A DNA stretch of 64,000 nucleotides from positions 76 to 64,075 of the forward strand of contig NZ_KB904061.1 in assembly GCF_000379905.1 (NCBI RefSeq), read 5' to 3'. This stretch comes from Rodentibacter pneumotropicus DSM 21403. Its GTDB lineage: Bacteria; Pseudomonadota; Gammaproteobacteria; Enterobacterales; Pasteurellaceae. Under the pieces are notes generated by a model that saw only the letters and a list, made by a program, of their open reading frames with translations, did not search any database and was not told the origin of the DNA. Each line of letters starts with the position of its first letter. Within the stretch, counting starts at the first letter, position 1. The translations under genes and the position numbers were made by a program. This document shows positions 40,562-51,937 of this stretch, piece after piece.

Positions 40562-41308
40562 TTAATCAATTTCCTTCAACACATCATCAGAAAGCTCTTT
40601 TTGTGAATCTTCTTTTACCTTTCCATCATTGACTTTAAATTCTAAATTTTGGAAATAGGCTTCACGGAACGTCACATAAGGATCTTGTGCTTGATTCAAT
40701 AATTCTGCATTATCCAAATTTTTTGCCCGTGCGTCTAATGCTTGCACACCGTATTTAACCAATGAAAGTGGGTTACCCGCAACCCACTCCCAGAACGGAT
40801 ACATATAGGCAGCATCGACTACCGCACCGGTTAATTGGCGGGGTGTTGTCGCATTATAAAGTGGAAGCACCATATAAGCCCCCTCATCAACACCGTAACT
40901 ACCTAACGTCTCACCAAATCCACGTTGTTCATAAACCTGTAATTCTTTGCTTGCACTGGCAAAATCAAATAAACCACCGATGCCGAATACGGTATTAATC
41001 CAAAAACGATTAAAATGCACAAAAGCTTTTTTAGGCTCGCCCTCAATCATACGGTTTATAAAACTCACCGGCTCATCCAAATTATTCGCTACATTAGTGA
41101 GCCCTTTTGTTAGTGGCTTCGGTAGATAATCACGCCAACCTTTTGCTGCGGGTTCTAATACGTAGCGATCCACTACTTTGTAGTTAAAATCCCACATCGT
41201 GCGGTTAAACCCTTCCATTGGATCATTACGCTCTCCATTTGGCTTGGTTGCACAGCCGGTTAATACCATTGCCCCCAAAAGTGCGGTCAATATTGCCTGT
41301 TTTTTCAT
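40562..41308 (-). CDS. mlaA: Phospholipid-binding lipoprotein MlaA (VacJ)
   Basis: A 248-residue outer membrane lipoprotein that removes misplaced phospholipids from the outer leaflet and passes them to the Mla pathway, keeping lipid asymmetry. Lipoprotein signal with lipobox LTGC (C19). Core motifs: DPMEGFNRTMWDFNYKVVDRYVLEPAAKGW (split ~29-60), NRFWINTVFGIGGLFDFAS (~100-118), and ETLGSYGVDEGAYMVLPL. The acidic C-terminal tail is typical. An uptake sequence overlaps codons just after the start. Gene starts 45 bases after lptD, on the same strand. Confidence 0.95.
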   Translation of the reverse strand: MKKQAILTALLGAMVLTGCATKPNGERNDPMEGFNRTMWDFNYKVVDRYVLEPAAKGWRDYLPKPLTKGLTNVANNLDEPVSFINRMIEGEPKKAFVHFNRFWINTVFGIGGLFDFASASKELQVYEQRGFGETLGSYGVDEGAYMVLPLYNATTPRQLTGAVVDAAYMYPFWEWVAGNPLSLVKYGVQALDARAKNLDNAELLNQAQDPYVTFREAYFQNLEFKVNDGKVKEDSQKELSDDVLKEID

Positions 41309-41353
41309 AAAATATCCTTTAATTCCGAGAATAGTTTAGAGCGTCCCCATAAC

Positions 41354-43699
41354 TTATAAACTATAAGCCCTAATATACGGCAACTTACCTTTCTCCAACA
41401 TATCTTGAATGCCGCTCTGGTGATCATTGTTACCTAAACCGCGTAATTCAAAGGTAACACCAATACTGTTATCATACAACACCTCATCTTGTCCTTGATT
41501 TTGGCGGCTTGTCACATAACGTCTTGCGCCTACACCAACCGCCCAACAGCAGCTGTTATACTGTACGCCAAGGTACTGTTCTACCGGTTTTTTCAAGGCT
41601 AAGTCTTGATAATACTTTCCTACTACCGCCCAATTATCCGTCACTTCCCAGGCGGCCACTAAACCTAATTGTTTAATATCTTGGTTGTAGGCATTAGCGG
41701 ATCGCCCTAAATTTTGGTCGATATAAGCTTGGCTCGCATAACGATAATTTAACTGAATTAAATTATTTCTTTCCGGATTATATTCAATGCTGGTATTGGC
41801 TAATGAGGTTTTCTTTAACTGAGTATCATATTGATAGCTACCGTGCCAGTTCCAATTATCGTTGATTTTCCAGTTTGATTCCAACGCCCAAGAGGAAGAA
41901 GAACGCTGCGTACTATTTGCCGGATTACTGTCGATTTTAGAGTCCGTTAAGTAGTAGGTTTGTCCGGCAGAGAAATTAAAACGCTCCGTTGAATGTCTAT
42001 CATAAAAACGGGTTGTTCCCCCTAATGTGATTTGGTTAGCAGAAGCAATACGGTCTAACCCACTATAACGGCGATCACGGAACAACGAATAATAATCTTG
42101 CTGAACTAACGAGGAATCGTAACCATACCCCAAATAATCACTAGTACGGCTCGAACCGATATTGCTTTGATTACGATATGGGCGATACAAATACTGCACG
42201 CGCGGTTCAAAGGTTTGCGTGTAATCTTTTAAGAAGGTGGTATCCCGTGCCAAAACGGTTTGTAAATCCACTTTAATTTGCGGAATGACCCGATTAACCC
42301 GACTTTCAATCTCTTCTGCGCCTACCCCTTTTCCTTTTTTCTGTTGGTAATGGGTCGCATAAAGTTTGGTTTCAATATTCAGGCTACCATATTTATTCGA
42401 CATTGCCGTGGCTAAACTTGGCTCAAGATGAAAACGCCAAGCCGTTGGCATAAGAGTACTATCATTATCAAAACGCACTGCTTGAGAAAATAATTTGAAG
42501 TCTAACCAGCCATTTGCTAAATCATTTTTATAATAGTTAAAATCAATTTGCGGCATCGCCCGATAAGGTCCGATATTGACCTCATCAAAAATTTGGAATT
42601 GGCGGGCGGAAATGGCGAAATTATAATTTGGCTGATAATAAGCGATACGGGCATATTGGTTGGCATAACCGTCCGTGCTACTCCCATAGTCAGAAGTAAA
42701 ATCGGTGAAATAGCGTTTATCACTCACACGCGTATAGTCAATATTCAAACGCCAATTTTGAAGGAAAGACGAACTGTGATTCCAATAAAAAAGATGACGT
42801 TTACGATCCTCGCTATAGTATTTATCATAGCGATCACGCCCTAGATATTCACCGGCAACTTTGCCTTCGCCAACCGGCGTTAAATAACGAAATTCACCGT
42901 TTAATTGCCAACCACGGTGTGACATATATTTCGGTGTAATGGTCGCATCATAATTCGGTGCGATATTCCAATAAATCGGTTGGGAATACCAATACCCGTC
43001 ACGGCTCGAACTTCCTGCACTCGGAATTAATAAACCGGAACGGCGGCGATCACCGATAGGGAGTTGCAAATAAGGGGTATAAAATACCGGCACACCCAGC
43101 ACTTTAAAACGTGCGTGCCACATTTCCGCATATTCTTCTTTAATATACTGACGAATTTCCGAGGCATCCACCGCCCACGCATTATCATTTGGTAAGCAGG
43201 AAGTAAAAGTGGCATTTTTCATCACACGGGTATTATTGCGCAATTCAATCTCTTGCGCTTTTCCCCGCCCTTGGCGACCCACCAACTGATAATCGGCTTC
43301 CGTCACATTTCCGTCTTTCGAATCCAAATTAAAATCCGCGTTTTGCCCCAACAGATTAATTTGATCGTCTTTATAATCAAATCCACCACTCACATGAGCA
43401 AAACGTTGTAATGCTGCCCCTTCACCGGTTTGCTTTACTTCCACGGAATCGGCAACCAAATGACGATTACCTTGCTTGAGATCCGCATTTCCTCTATAAA
43501 TAGCACTTGTCGGCTGATTAATTTCCGCATCGTCTGCTTCAATATAAACAGGCAGATCATTTGGATTATTCGAGACGACTTCTTCACCGGAAAACTTAGG
43601 CACGCCGACCAAACATTGAGCACGCAAATCCGCCAAACCCGTTTGGCTATAAAGTGCGGTCAAAATAGAAAGGGAAATTAAAGTATATTTTTTATTCAT
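41354..43699 (-). CDS. lptD: LPS-assembly outer membrane protein LptD
   Basis: A 781-residue outer membrane barrel that, with LptE, inserts lipooligosaccharide into the outer leaflet. Signal peptide cleaves near TGLA at residue 23. An N-terminal beta-jellyroll periplasmic domain (DDAEINQPTSAIYRGNADLKQG region) is followed by a ~26-strand barrel. The four cysteines needed for the two non-sequential disulfides are kept: C29, one Cys at ~167 (TSCLPNDN) and a Cys pair at ~728 (NSCCWAVG). It ends in YIRAYSL. Tag lies 45 bases upstream on the same strand, so transcription may continue from the tag operon. Confidence 0.96.
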   Translation of the reverse strand: MNKKYTLISLSILTALYSQTGLADLRAQCLVGVPKFSGEEVVSNNPNDLPVYIEADDAEINQPTSAIYRGNADLKQGNRHLVADSVEVKQTGEGAALQRFAHVSGGFDYKDDQINLLGQNADFNLDSKDGNVTEADYQLVGRQGRGKAQEIELRNNTRVMKNATFTSCLPNDNAWAVDASEIRQYIKEEYAEMWHARFKVLGVPVFYTPYLQLPIGDRRRSGLLIPSAGSSSRDGYWYSQPIYWNIAPNYDATITPKYMSHRGWQLNGEFRYLTPVGEGKVAGEYLGRDRYDKYYSEDRKRHLFYWNHSSSFLQNWRLNIDYTRVSDKRYFTDFTSDYGSSTDGYANQYARIAYYQPNYNFAISARQFQIFDEVNIGPYRAMPQIDFNYYKNDLANGWLDFKLFSQAVRFDNDSTLMPTAWRFHLEPSLATAMSNKYGSLNIETKLYATHYQQKKGKGVGAEEIESRVNRVIPQIKVDLQTVLARDTTFLKDYTQTFEPRVQYLYRPYRNQSNIGSSRTSDYLGYGYDSSLVQQDYYSLFRDRRYSGLDRIASANQITLGGTTRFYDRHSTERFNFSAGQTYYLTDSKIDSNPANSTQRSSSSWALESNWKINDNWNWHGSYQYDTQLKKTSLANTSIEYNPERNNLIQLNYRYASQAYIDQNLGRSANAYNQDIKQLGLVAAWEVTDNWAVVGKYYQDLALKKPVEQYLGVQYNSCCWAVGVGARRYVTSRQNQGQDEVLYDNSIGVTFELRGLGNNDHQSGIQDMLEKGKLPYIRAYSL

Positions 43700-43744
43700 A
43701 ATTCAATGTTTCATTGATGAAATTGAAGCGATTATACTGGAATA

Positions 43745-45658
<1,914 letters not shown>

Positions 45659-45662
<4 letters not shown>

Positions 45663-46201
45663 TTGGACATCTCAAAAATATGACGACAAGTTTTATTGGC
45701 GCATTGCATTTGTTGCCCTGTTTCCTTTTCACTTTTTAATAAGGCGAGGGGGAAACCGCATTGCGGGCAAGGAGCTTCATAAGGCTGTGTCGGTAAAGAA
45801 AATTTACAATGGGGAAAGCTGTCGCAACCATAAAATGTTTTACCTTGTCGCCCACAGCGAGCCACCAAATTTCCTTTCCGACATTCGGGGCAGGGTATTT
45901 GCGCGTCTATTTTTTGTTCTTCGTGCACCACAAAATCACACTGCGGATAAGCACGGCAACCAATAAACATCCCAAATGCCCCTTGCTTCAACTGTAATAA
46001 ATCGCCACATTGCGGACAGGATTCCTCAAGCTCTTTCAATACCTTATGCTCTACTCGATGCAGAGGACGTAAATAATCACATTGCGGATAGGCGCTACAA
46101 CCCAAAAACAACCCTTTTTTGCCTTGCTTCATTTGCAAAATCGAACCGCACTTAGGGCAGTGTTCTTCTTGTTTAGTGTGATGAAAAAGGGATTCGTTCA
46201 T
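45659..46201 (-). CDS. yrdD: YrdD family topoisomerase-type zinc-ribbon protein
   Basis: A 180-residue protein composed of four zf-C4_Topoisom ribbons: CPKCGS...CSAYPQC, CPQCGD...CRAYPQC, CPECRK...CDSFPHC and CPQCGF...CANKTC. These resemble the C-terminal zinc domains of topoisomerase I, without the catalytic part, so it likely binds nucleic acid; its exact role is unknown. A frame runs to 46255, but the ATG at 46201 has GGAG five bases upstream and lies two bases after the yheS stop, so I chose it. The gene sits in the compact yheS-yrdD-tsaC-aroE-tag unit. Confidence 0.9.
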
Positions 46202-46203
46202 AA

Positions 46204-48132
46204 TCACTCCGCATTCGATAATATTTCTTCCAGCATCTCTTGGTTTTCCATCCAATCAGTCTCTACCGCTTCCAACGCTTTTTTTGCCTCCACTTGTTGC
46301 ACCAAAAGTGCAGTCAGTTTTTCTTTATTTTCAGCACTGTAAAGGGCAGAATCCGCAAGTCGGTTTTCAATTTCCGCAAGCTGTTCGGTCAATGTATTCA
46401 TTTTTTCTTCTAACTGTTTGACTTTCTTACGAAGCGGGGCAGTTTGCTGGCGTAATTCAGCCTCTCGGCGTTTTTGTTCTTTACGACTTTGGTTGGAATG
46501 GGCACTTTCTGTCGGCACATTTTCTTCCGCTGATTTTGTGGCAGATTGGCTGTTTTGTTCCATCAGCCATTTTTGATAATCCTCTAAATCCCCTTTAAAT
46601 TCTTCCACTTGTTTATCATGTACCAAGTAAAATTCTTCCACCGTATTGCGTAGTAAATGGCGATCGTGCGACACCACCACCAATGATCCCTCATAATCCA
46701 CCAAGGCTTCCGTCAAGGCTTGACGCATATCAAGATCCAAATGGTTGGTCGGCTCGTCTAACAACAATAAATTCGGGCGTTGCCAGACAATCAACGCCAA
46801 AACCAAACGAGCTTTTTCACCACCGGAAAAGGAGGACACGGGCTGATTCACCTTATCACCGTGAAAAGCAAAACTGCCGAGGTAATCACGCAGTTGTTGC
46901 TCTGTTTGATCCGGTGCGAGTTTTTGCATATGCCACAAGGCAGATTCTTCCGCACGGAGCGTATCAAGCTGATGCTGGGCGAAATAGCCCAATTGCACAC
47001 CTTTGGCGAGCTGTACCGTACCGGAAAGTGCGGTCAGTTCTTGCGCCAAAAGTTTAATCAAAGTCGATTTCCCCGCCCCATTTTTACCAAGTAATCCAAT
47101 ACGGGAACCCGGCACAAAATTGAGTTTAATTTTACTCAAAATTTCAACCGCACTTTCCCCACTGCCATAGCCTGCGCTCGCTTGTTCAATCATCACTAAA
47201 GGATTAGGCAAAGAAACAGGCGGGCGAAAAGCAAAAGTAAAGGGATTATCCGCATACGCCGGCGCAATTAATTCCATTCGTTCTAAGGCTTTCACACGGC
47301 TTTGCGCCTGTTTTGCTTTAGTGGCTTTAGCTTTAAAGCGATCAATATAACTTTGTAAATGGGCAATTTTTTGTTGTTGCTGGCGATACATTGCCGCTTG
47401 TTGAGCGAGTTTGGTGGCACGTTGCACTTCAAATGAGGAATAATCCCCCGTATATTCGTTGAGCTTTTGATGCTCTATATGCAAAATTTTAGTCACGATA
47501 GGATCAAGAAAATCACGATCATGAGAAATCAACACTAACGTGCCTTGATAATTCATTAACCAACGTTCAAGCCAAATGACCGCGTCCAAATCTAAATGGT
47601 TGGTGGGTTCGTCAAGCAATAATAAATCCGAAGGGCAAAGCAACGCTTGCGCTAAATTCAACCGCATCCGCCAACCACCCGAAAAAGATTTTACCTCATG
47701 TTTCGTTTCCGCCTGCGTAAATCCCAGACCGTGCAACAGCGTTTCCGCCCGAGATTGAATCGTCCAAGCATTAATGGCATCAAGCCTGTCGTGAATACGT
47801 GCAATGGCGTTGCCGTCATTGCGTTCATTCGCCTGTTCCAGTTCTGCCTGCAAACGACAATATTCTCGATCCCCTTGAATTACATAATCCAATGCGGATA
47901 TTTCTAACGCCGGCGTTTCCTGATTCACCCATGATACCGCCCAACTCGACGGATAAGAGATTTCTCCCCCCTCGGGCTGAAGCTCTTTTTTCAATAACGC
48001 AAACAAAGAAGATTTGCCACAACCGTTTTTCCCCACCAACCCCACTTTTTGTTTTGGATTAATAGTCGCCGTAGCATTTTCCAATAATTCCGTTTGACCA
48101 CGTTTTAAGGAAATATTATTAAATATAATCAT
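46204..48132 (-). CDS. yheS: ABC-F family ATPase YheS
   Basis: A 642-residue cytoplasmic protein with two ABC domains and no membrane segment, typical of ABC-F ribosome-associated factors. First Walker A GKNGCGKSS (~35-43), signature FSGGWRMRL (~148), Walker B LLLLDEPTNHLD; second Walker A GKNGAGKST (~342), signature FSGGEKARL, and a second LLLLDEPTNHLD. The two are joined by a charged linker (~240-300). The C-terminal ~100 residues form a Glu/Lys/Gln coiled coil. It fits YheS, which resolves some stalled ribosomes. First gene of the five-gene unit ending with tag. Confidence 0.93.
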   Translation of the reverse strand: MIIFNNISLKRGQTELLENATATINPKQKVGLVGKNGCGKSSLFALLKKELQPEGGEISYPSSWAVSWVNQETPALEISALDYVIQGDREYCRLQAELEQANERNDGNAIARIHDRLDAINAWTIQSRAETLLHGLGFTQAETKHEVKSFSGGWRMRLNLAQALLCPSDLLLLDEPTNHLDLDAVIWLERWLMNYQGTLVLISHDRDFLDPIVTKILHIEHQKLNEYTGDYSSFEVQRATKLAQQAAMYRQQQQKIAHLQSYIDRFKAKATKAKQAQSRVKALERMELIAPAYADNPFTFAFRPPVSLPNPLVMIEQASAGYGSGESAVEILSKIKLNFVPGSRIGLLGKNGAGKSTLIKLLAQELTALSGTVQLAKGVQLGYFAQHQLDTLRAEESALWHMQKLAPDQTEQQLRDYLGSFAFHGDKVNQPVSSFSGGEKARLVLALIVWQRPNLLLLDEPTNHLDLDMRQALTEALVDYEGSLVVVSHDRHLLRNTVEEFYLVHDKQVEEFKGDLEDYQKWLMEQNSQSATKSAEENVPTESAHSNQSRKEQKRREAELRQQTAPLRKKVKQLEEKMNTLTEQLAEIENRLADSALYSAENKEKLTALLVQQVEAKKALEAVETDWMENQEMLEEILSNAE

Positions 48133-48337
48133 GTTTATAAAATATGCCTGATTTTATGGCTATTTTGCCGAATTAGATACAGTCCAACTACGACACGAAA
48201 ACGGAACTCATACCTTAACAACGATATTGTCTATTCCGTCAAAGAATTACATCATAATCTAAATACAAACGGTCAGTTTGCCAAAAAATTTTGTAAACTG
48301 ACCGCCTGTATTTTGTGATAAAGATAAAAATCAGCTT
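48133..48337. other. Spacer between XRE gene and yheS with hairpin
   Basis: A 205-base region without coding potential. The inverted repeat GGTCAGTTT (48271-48279) / AAACTGACC (48295-48303) lies 35 bases after the XRE stop on the minus strand and is the likely end of that transcript, though its T-tract is poor. Confidence 0.5.
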
Positions 48338-48772
48338 TTAGTTTTTAGCCTTTAACAAACGAATAATTTCTTTTAACGATTCAATTTCATTTTGTTTTTG
48401 TGCTAATAAGTCATCTTTATTTTTTATTAATTCATCTTTAAATAAAATGAGATTGTCTTTATTTTGAATAATTAATTTTAATTTTTCTATTTCTACGGCA
48501 CTTAATTCATTACTACCGTAATAGGTAACATTATTATTATCGGCGGAATCGTTAAGCATAAAATAAACGCCCTTATTTGCAGTTTGCATAAATTCTAGGG
48601 CATCCATATTGAAGATATTCGCAATTTGTTCGAGTTTTTCCAAACTGAGCTTGGTTTCTCCCCGTTCAATGCGTGCATAGCCGTTAAGCGACATATTCAT
48701 TTTTTCTGCCATTTCTTCCTGCGACCATTTGCGAATTTCCCGCATTGTCCTAATTTTTTCCTTCAAATCCAT
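48338..48772 (-). CDS. XRE-family transcriptional regulator with C-terminal coiled coil
   Basis: A 144-residue protein. Residues ~5-60 are a helix-turn-helix of the Cro/C1 type (IRKWSQEEMAEKMNMSLNGYARIERGETKLSLEKLEQIANIF). The last ~60 residues form a heptad-rich coiled coil (EIEKLKLIIQNKDNLILFKDEL... to the end), probably for dimerisation. The start at 48772 has GAGGTG upstream and is preferred over the in-frame codon at 48802. It is divergent from the TerC gene, so it may control itself and that cluster (inferred). Target and ligand are unknown. Confidence 0.88.
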   Translation of the reverse strand: MDLKEKIRTMREIRKWSQEEMAEKMNMSLNGYARIERGETKLSLEKLEQIANIFNMDALEFMQTANKGVYFMLNDSADNNNVTYYGSNELSAVEIEKLKLIIQNKDNLILFKDELIKNKDDLLAQKQNEIESLKEIIRLLKAKN

Positions 48773-48918
48773 TACACACCTCATTTTTTGGTAAATTTGC
48801 ACCGTAAAAAGAGAATTTCACACCGTTTACGTTACTGGTTCATTTATCGCGAAAGACTAGAATAGATTGTAGGTTTTATCTGTTTTTTATGCAAGTTTAC
48901 ATTGTGATAGGGTTCAGT

Positions 48919-49965
48919 ATGTCTGATTTTCTTTCCTCTTTCCTTTCGTCTTTCAATTTTAATTTAGGCACATTCGGTTTTCCGTTAGAAACGGTCATTA
49001 TCTTCTTTGCGGTGATTGCATTGTCGGTTTATTTGGATCTCTTTGCTCATCGTAACAACAAAGAGATCACGGTCAAAGATGCCTCTCTCTGGTCTCTGTT
49101 TTGGATTGGGCTGGCATTGGCATTTTATGGTTATTTGTGGGGGCGTTTTGATAAAGCGTGGGCAGATTTGTACCTTGCGGGCTATGTCTTGGAAAAAAGT
49201 TTATCCGTCGATAATTTAATGGTGTTTATGGCGATTTTTGCTTCATTTGGGATTACGGGGAAATTACAACATCGAATCTTATACTGGGGCATTATCGGGG
49301 CATTGATTTTCCGTGCGGTATTTGTCGTGATTGGAGCGGGATTATTTGCTGCAAGCCCTTATGTTGGCTTTATTTTTGCGGCTTTTATGATTTGGAGTGC
49401 CGTCAAAATGCTAACCGCGGGGGAGAATGATGATGAAGAAATTGAGGACTATTCAAACCATTGGAGCGTACGTTGGACGGGTAAACTGATTCCAACCTAT
49501 ACCAAATTATTTGGCGAGCGTTTTATAGTGAGACACGCTGAATTAAATGCTCAGCAGATCTCGTCCATTACACGCAAAGGCTTACGCTATGCCACGCCTG
49601 CCTTTTTATGCCTAATGGCGATTGAAACCTCCGATGTGGCATTTGCTTTTGATTCTGTGCCGGCGGTGATTGCGGTAACACAAGAACCACTCTTAGTTTA
49701 TGCCGCAATGATTTTCGCCATTCTCGGTTTGCGTAGCTTATATTTTATTCTTGCCGCATTAACCAAATATTTAGTACACCTCGAAAAAGCCATTATTGCT
49801 CTCTTATTTTTCATTGGCATCAAAATGGGCATTCAATCTTGGAATCATGCCATCGGTGATACGGGAATTCATATTTCCCCGAATACCAGCTTATTGATTG
49901 TATTAGGCGTGTTGGCGTTAGGGGTGATTGCTTCGTTTGTATTTCCAGATAAATCAGAAAATTAA
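48919..49965 (+). CDS. TerC/Alx family integral membrane protein
   Basis: A 348-residue inner membrane protein with about nine helices. TerC family marks are acidic residues inside helices: KSLSVDNLMVFMAIF (~95-110) and LMAIETSDVAFAFDSVPAVIAVTQ (~225-250), thought to bind metal ions; relatives (Alx, MeeY/MeeF) export manganese or help metallate secreted proteins. The start is set at the ATG at 48919, which follows AGGGTT; an upstream in-frame ATG at 48889 lacks a ribosome site. It leads a cluster with a small secreted protein, TerD and a TerA-like protein. Confidence 0.9.
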   Translation: MSDFLSSFLSSFNFNLGTFGFPLETVIIFFAVIALSVYLDLFAHRNNKEITVKDASLWSLFWIGLALAFYGYLWGRFDKAWADLYLAGYVLEKSLSVDNLMVFMAIFASFGITGKLQHRILYWGIIGALIFRAVFVVIGAGLFAASPYVGFIFAAFMIWSAVKMLTAGENDDEEIEDYSNHWSVRWTGKLIPTYTKLFGERFIVRHAELNAQQISSITRKGLRYATPAFLCLMAIETSDVAFAFDSVPAVIAVTQEPLLVYAAMIFAILGLRSLYFILAALTKYLVHLEKAIIALLFFIGIKMGIQSWNHAIGDTGIHISPNTSLLIVLGVLALGVIASFVFPDKSEN

Positions 49966-49989
49966 ATAAAATTTAAGGAGATTAAGTAT

Positions 49990-50358
49990 ATGTATAAGAC
50001 TAAACGCATATTGATCACTTTTTTATCTTTATGCTCTCTTTCTCTCAACGCACAACAATATGTAATGCCTCCAACATCCAGTACAAGCAGTTATGTTCCC
50101 GTCATTAGTGATGAATTAATGAAGCAGTGTGTAGAAATTTATAACAAAGCAGATTGGTTGGATAAGGCATTAAATAAGACTTATTTAAATCAATATTCAA
50201 GTTATGACATAGCTGAATATAACCGCAAAGTGAATCAAGTCAACCAGTGGACAAATTGGTTTAATCAACATTGTGCAGGAAAACAATCTCATTCTGCGTG
50301 CCAAGCTGCACAAGAATTAAATCGTAAAGCGGGTAATCCTACCCAAAGCTGTCGTTAA
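49990..50358 (+). CDS. Small secreted Cys-containing protein, unknown function
   Basis: A 122-residue protein that I do not recognise. It has a clear Sec signal peptide (MYKTKRILITFLSLCSLSLNA, cleavage before QQ at 22), then a ~100-residue mature part with four Cys (in MKQCVEIYNK, NQHCAGK, SACQAA and QSCR), enough for two disulfides in the periplasm. It is Asn/Gln/Tyr-rich and helix-like. AAGGAG lies nine bases before the ATG. It sits 24 bases after the TerC gene and 33 before terD, so it belongs to that operon. A role as a periplasmic partner of the TerC-type transporter is a guess from position. Confidence 0.8.
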   Translation: MYKTKRILITFLSLCSLSLNAQQYVMPPTSSTSSYVPVISDELMKQCVEIYNKADWLDKALNKTYLNQYSSYDIAEYNRKVNQVNQWTNWFNQHCAGKQSHSACQAAQELNRKAGNPTQSCR

Positions 50359-50391
50359 ATTTATTTAATCAACCATAACAGGAGAGACAAA

Positions 50392-50967
50392 ATGTCAGTA
50401 TCTTTATCAAAAGGCGGTAACGTGAGTTTAAGTAAATCCGCTCCAGGGTTAACAAAATTAGTCATTGGTTTGGGCTGGGATACCCGTTCAACAGATGGCG
50501 CAGAATTTGACCTTGACGGAAGTGCATTCTTACTCACATCAAGTGGAAAAGTGCGGTCAGATTCCGATTTTATTTTCTACAATAATTTAGTTGCCGCCGA
50601 TGGCAGTGTCGAACACACGGGTGATAACCGCACGGGTGAAGGTGATGGAGACGATGAAAGTTTAATCGTACATTTGAATAAATTGCCAACGGCCATTGAG
50701 AAAATTGCGGTAACGGTTACTATTCACGATGCTGAAAGTCGCAAACAAAGTTTCGGGCAGGTGTCTAATGCGTTTATTCGTTGTGTAAACGGTGATAATA
50801 ATCAAGAAATTGCCCGCTTTGATTTAACCGAAGATGCCTCAACAGAAACAGCGATGATTTTTGGTGAAATTTATCGTCATAATGGGGAATGGAAATTCCG
50901 TGCCGTCGGTCAAGGCTTTGCGGGTGGATTGGCTGCTCTAGCAAGAAATTACGGTATTAGCATCTAA
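50392..50967 (+). CDS. terD: TerD family stress / tellurium resistance protein
   Basis: A 191-residue cytoplasmic calcium-binding protein, nearly the same length as plasmid TerD (192), with the full pattern: [57 protein letters not shown] (acidic Ca2+-binding), [32 protein letters not shown]. TerD proteins belong to stress systems for tellurite, phage and colicin resistance; their biochemistry is not settled. RBS AGGAGAG upstream. An in-gene uptake sequence lies near 50549. Followed by a small terminator-like hairpin and the TerA-like gene. Confidence 0.95.
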   Translation: MSVSLSKGGNVSLSKSAPGLTKLVIGLGWDTRSTDGAEFDLDGSAFLLTSSGKVRSDSDFIFYNNLVAADGSVEHTGDNRTGEGDGDDESLIVHLNKLPTAIEKIAVTVTIHDAESRKQSFGQVSNAFIRCVNGDNNQEIARFDLTEDASTETAMIFGEIYRHNGEWKFRAVGQGFAGGLAALARNYGISI

Positions 50968-50975
50968 TAACAGCG

Positions 50976-51003
50976 AAATAGGTAAGCGATTACCTATTTT
51001 TCT
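50976..51003 (+). terminator. Hairpin between terD and TerA-like gene
   Basis: AAATAGGTAA (50976-50985), loop GCGA, TTACCTATTT (50990-50999), then T-rich. An A/T-rich stem, likely only a partial terminator. Confidence 0.6.
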
Positions 51004-51018
51004 TTGTGGAGAAACAAA

Positions 51019-51690
51019 ATGGCAATAGATGTAACGAAAAAACCGAAAATTTCACTGAGCAAGGTGGTGTTAGAAAAATCGGGGGATTCTCACCGAGTCG
51101 ATCTTTCAAAGAGTAATGAACAAATTACGATTAATTTAAATTGGACGCAAAAGAAAAATGCAGGGCTGTTCGCTAATTTGTTTAATAAAAATCAGGATAT
51201 TGATTTGGATTTGGGTTGTTATTACGAATTGAATAATGGCGAGGCATCTGTTATTGACGGATTGCAATTTTCCCACAATCGGGGCGGTGCGAAAAATCAG
51301 AGAACCCGTCAAGGTTGCTATACTCAGGCACCTTGGATTTGGCATTGTGGCGATGATAGAGGTTCGGGCAGCCAATCCGGTGAGAATATTTTGGTCAATC
51401 CAAGTGGAGTAGAGGCTATCCGCCGTATCATTGTGTACTGTTTTATTTATGATGGTATCGCAAAATGGGGAGAATCTGACGCCGTTGTTACGGTGAAAGT
51501 GCCCGGACAGCCCGATATTGTGGTGGAAATGGGCAGACAAACCGATCCGAGAACATTTTGTGCGATTGCTTCTATTGAATTTAATGGAAAACAGATGGCA
51601 GTTCGCAAAGAAATTACTTTCCATAAGGGACATAAAGAGTGCGATAGGTACTATGGTTGGGGCTTTAGTTGGGGAACCGGGTCAAAGTAA
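51019..51690 (+). CDS. TerA-like protein (TerD superfamily)
   Basis: A 223-residue cytoplasmic protein. The first third holds a TerD-like beta-sandwich start (KISLSKVVLEKSGDSHRVDLS, INLNWTQKKNAGLFANLF, DIDLDLGCYYEL). The rest resembles the C-terminal half of TerA: GDDRGSGSQSGENILVN, RRIIVYCFIYDGIAKWGESDAVVTVK, GWGFSWGTGSK. It is shorter than the two-domain plasmid TerA (~385 residues), matching a single-domain version. The ATG at 51019 has GGAG eight bases upstream; the TTG at 51004 is less likely. It ends the TerC-terD cluster and is followed by a strong terminator. No terB, terE, terF or terZ is seen. Confidence 0.82.
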   Translation: MAIDVTKKPKISLSKVVLEKSGDSHRVDLSKSNEQITINLNWTQKKNAGLFANLFNKNQDIDLDLGCYYELNNGEASVIDGLQFSHNRGGAKNQRTRQGCYTQAPWIWHCGDDRGSGSQSGENILVNPSGVEAIRRIIVYCFIYDGIAKWGESDAVVTVKVPGQPDIVVEMGRQTDPRTFCAIASIEFNGKQMAVRKEITFHKGHKECDRYYGWGFSWGTGSK

Positions 51691-51709
51691 AGTATTTTCG
51701 TGAGAGTAA

Positions 51710-51737
51710 AAAGTCACTTTTAGAAAGTGGCTTTTTT
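51710..51737 (+). terminator. Terminator after TerA-like gene
   Basis: AAAGTCACTTT (51710-51720) pairs with AAAGTGGCTTT after a TAG-loop, followed by a run of T. It lies 20 bases after the stop. Confidence 0.8.
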
Positions 51738-51868
51738 TATGAAATATAATCACTTCGACAAAAGCAAGCAAGGTGGGCAACGATAAATATCCGCTTGCCT
51801 GAATTGGCAAAATAGGCGCTTGCAGGCGGTGAGATATTGGCAAAAATAGACACATCTCAAATAACAAA

Positions 51869-51904
51869 AAAGAATTATTCTCAATAACTAAAGTATGTTA
51901 TAAT
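51869..51904 (+). promoter_or_regulatory. Fur box overlapping the fecB promoter
   Basis: AAAGAATTATTCTCA (51869-51883) matches the 15-base Fur consensus TGATAATNATTATCA at 11 of 14 positions. It occupies the -35 area of a promoter whose -10 is a perfect TATAAT (51899-51904), 33 bases before the fecB start. This fits iron repression by Fur. Confidence 0.7.
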
Positions 51905-51937
51905 TTGGCGCTTTTTACTTTTAACAGGAAAACAGTG

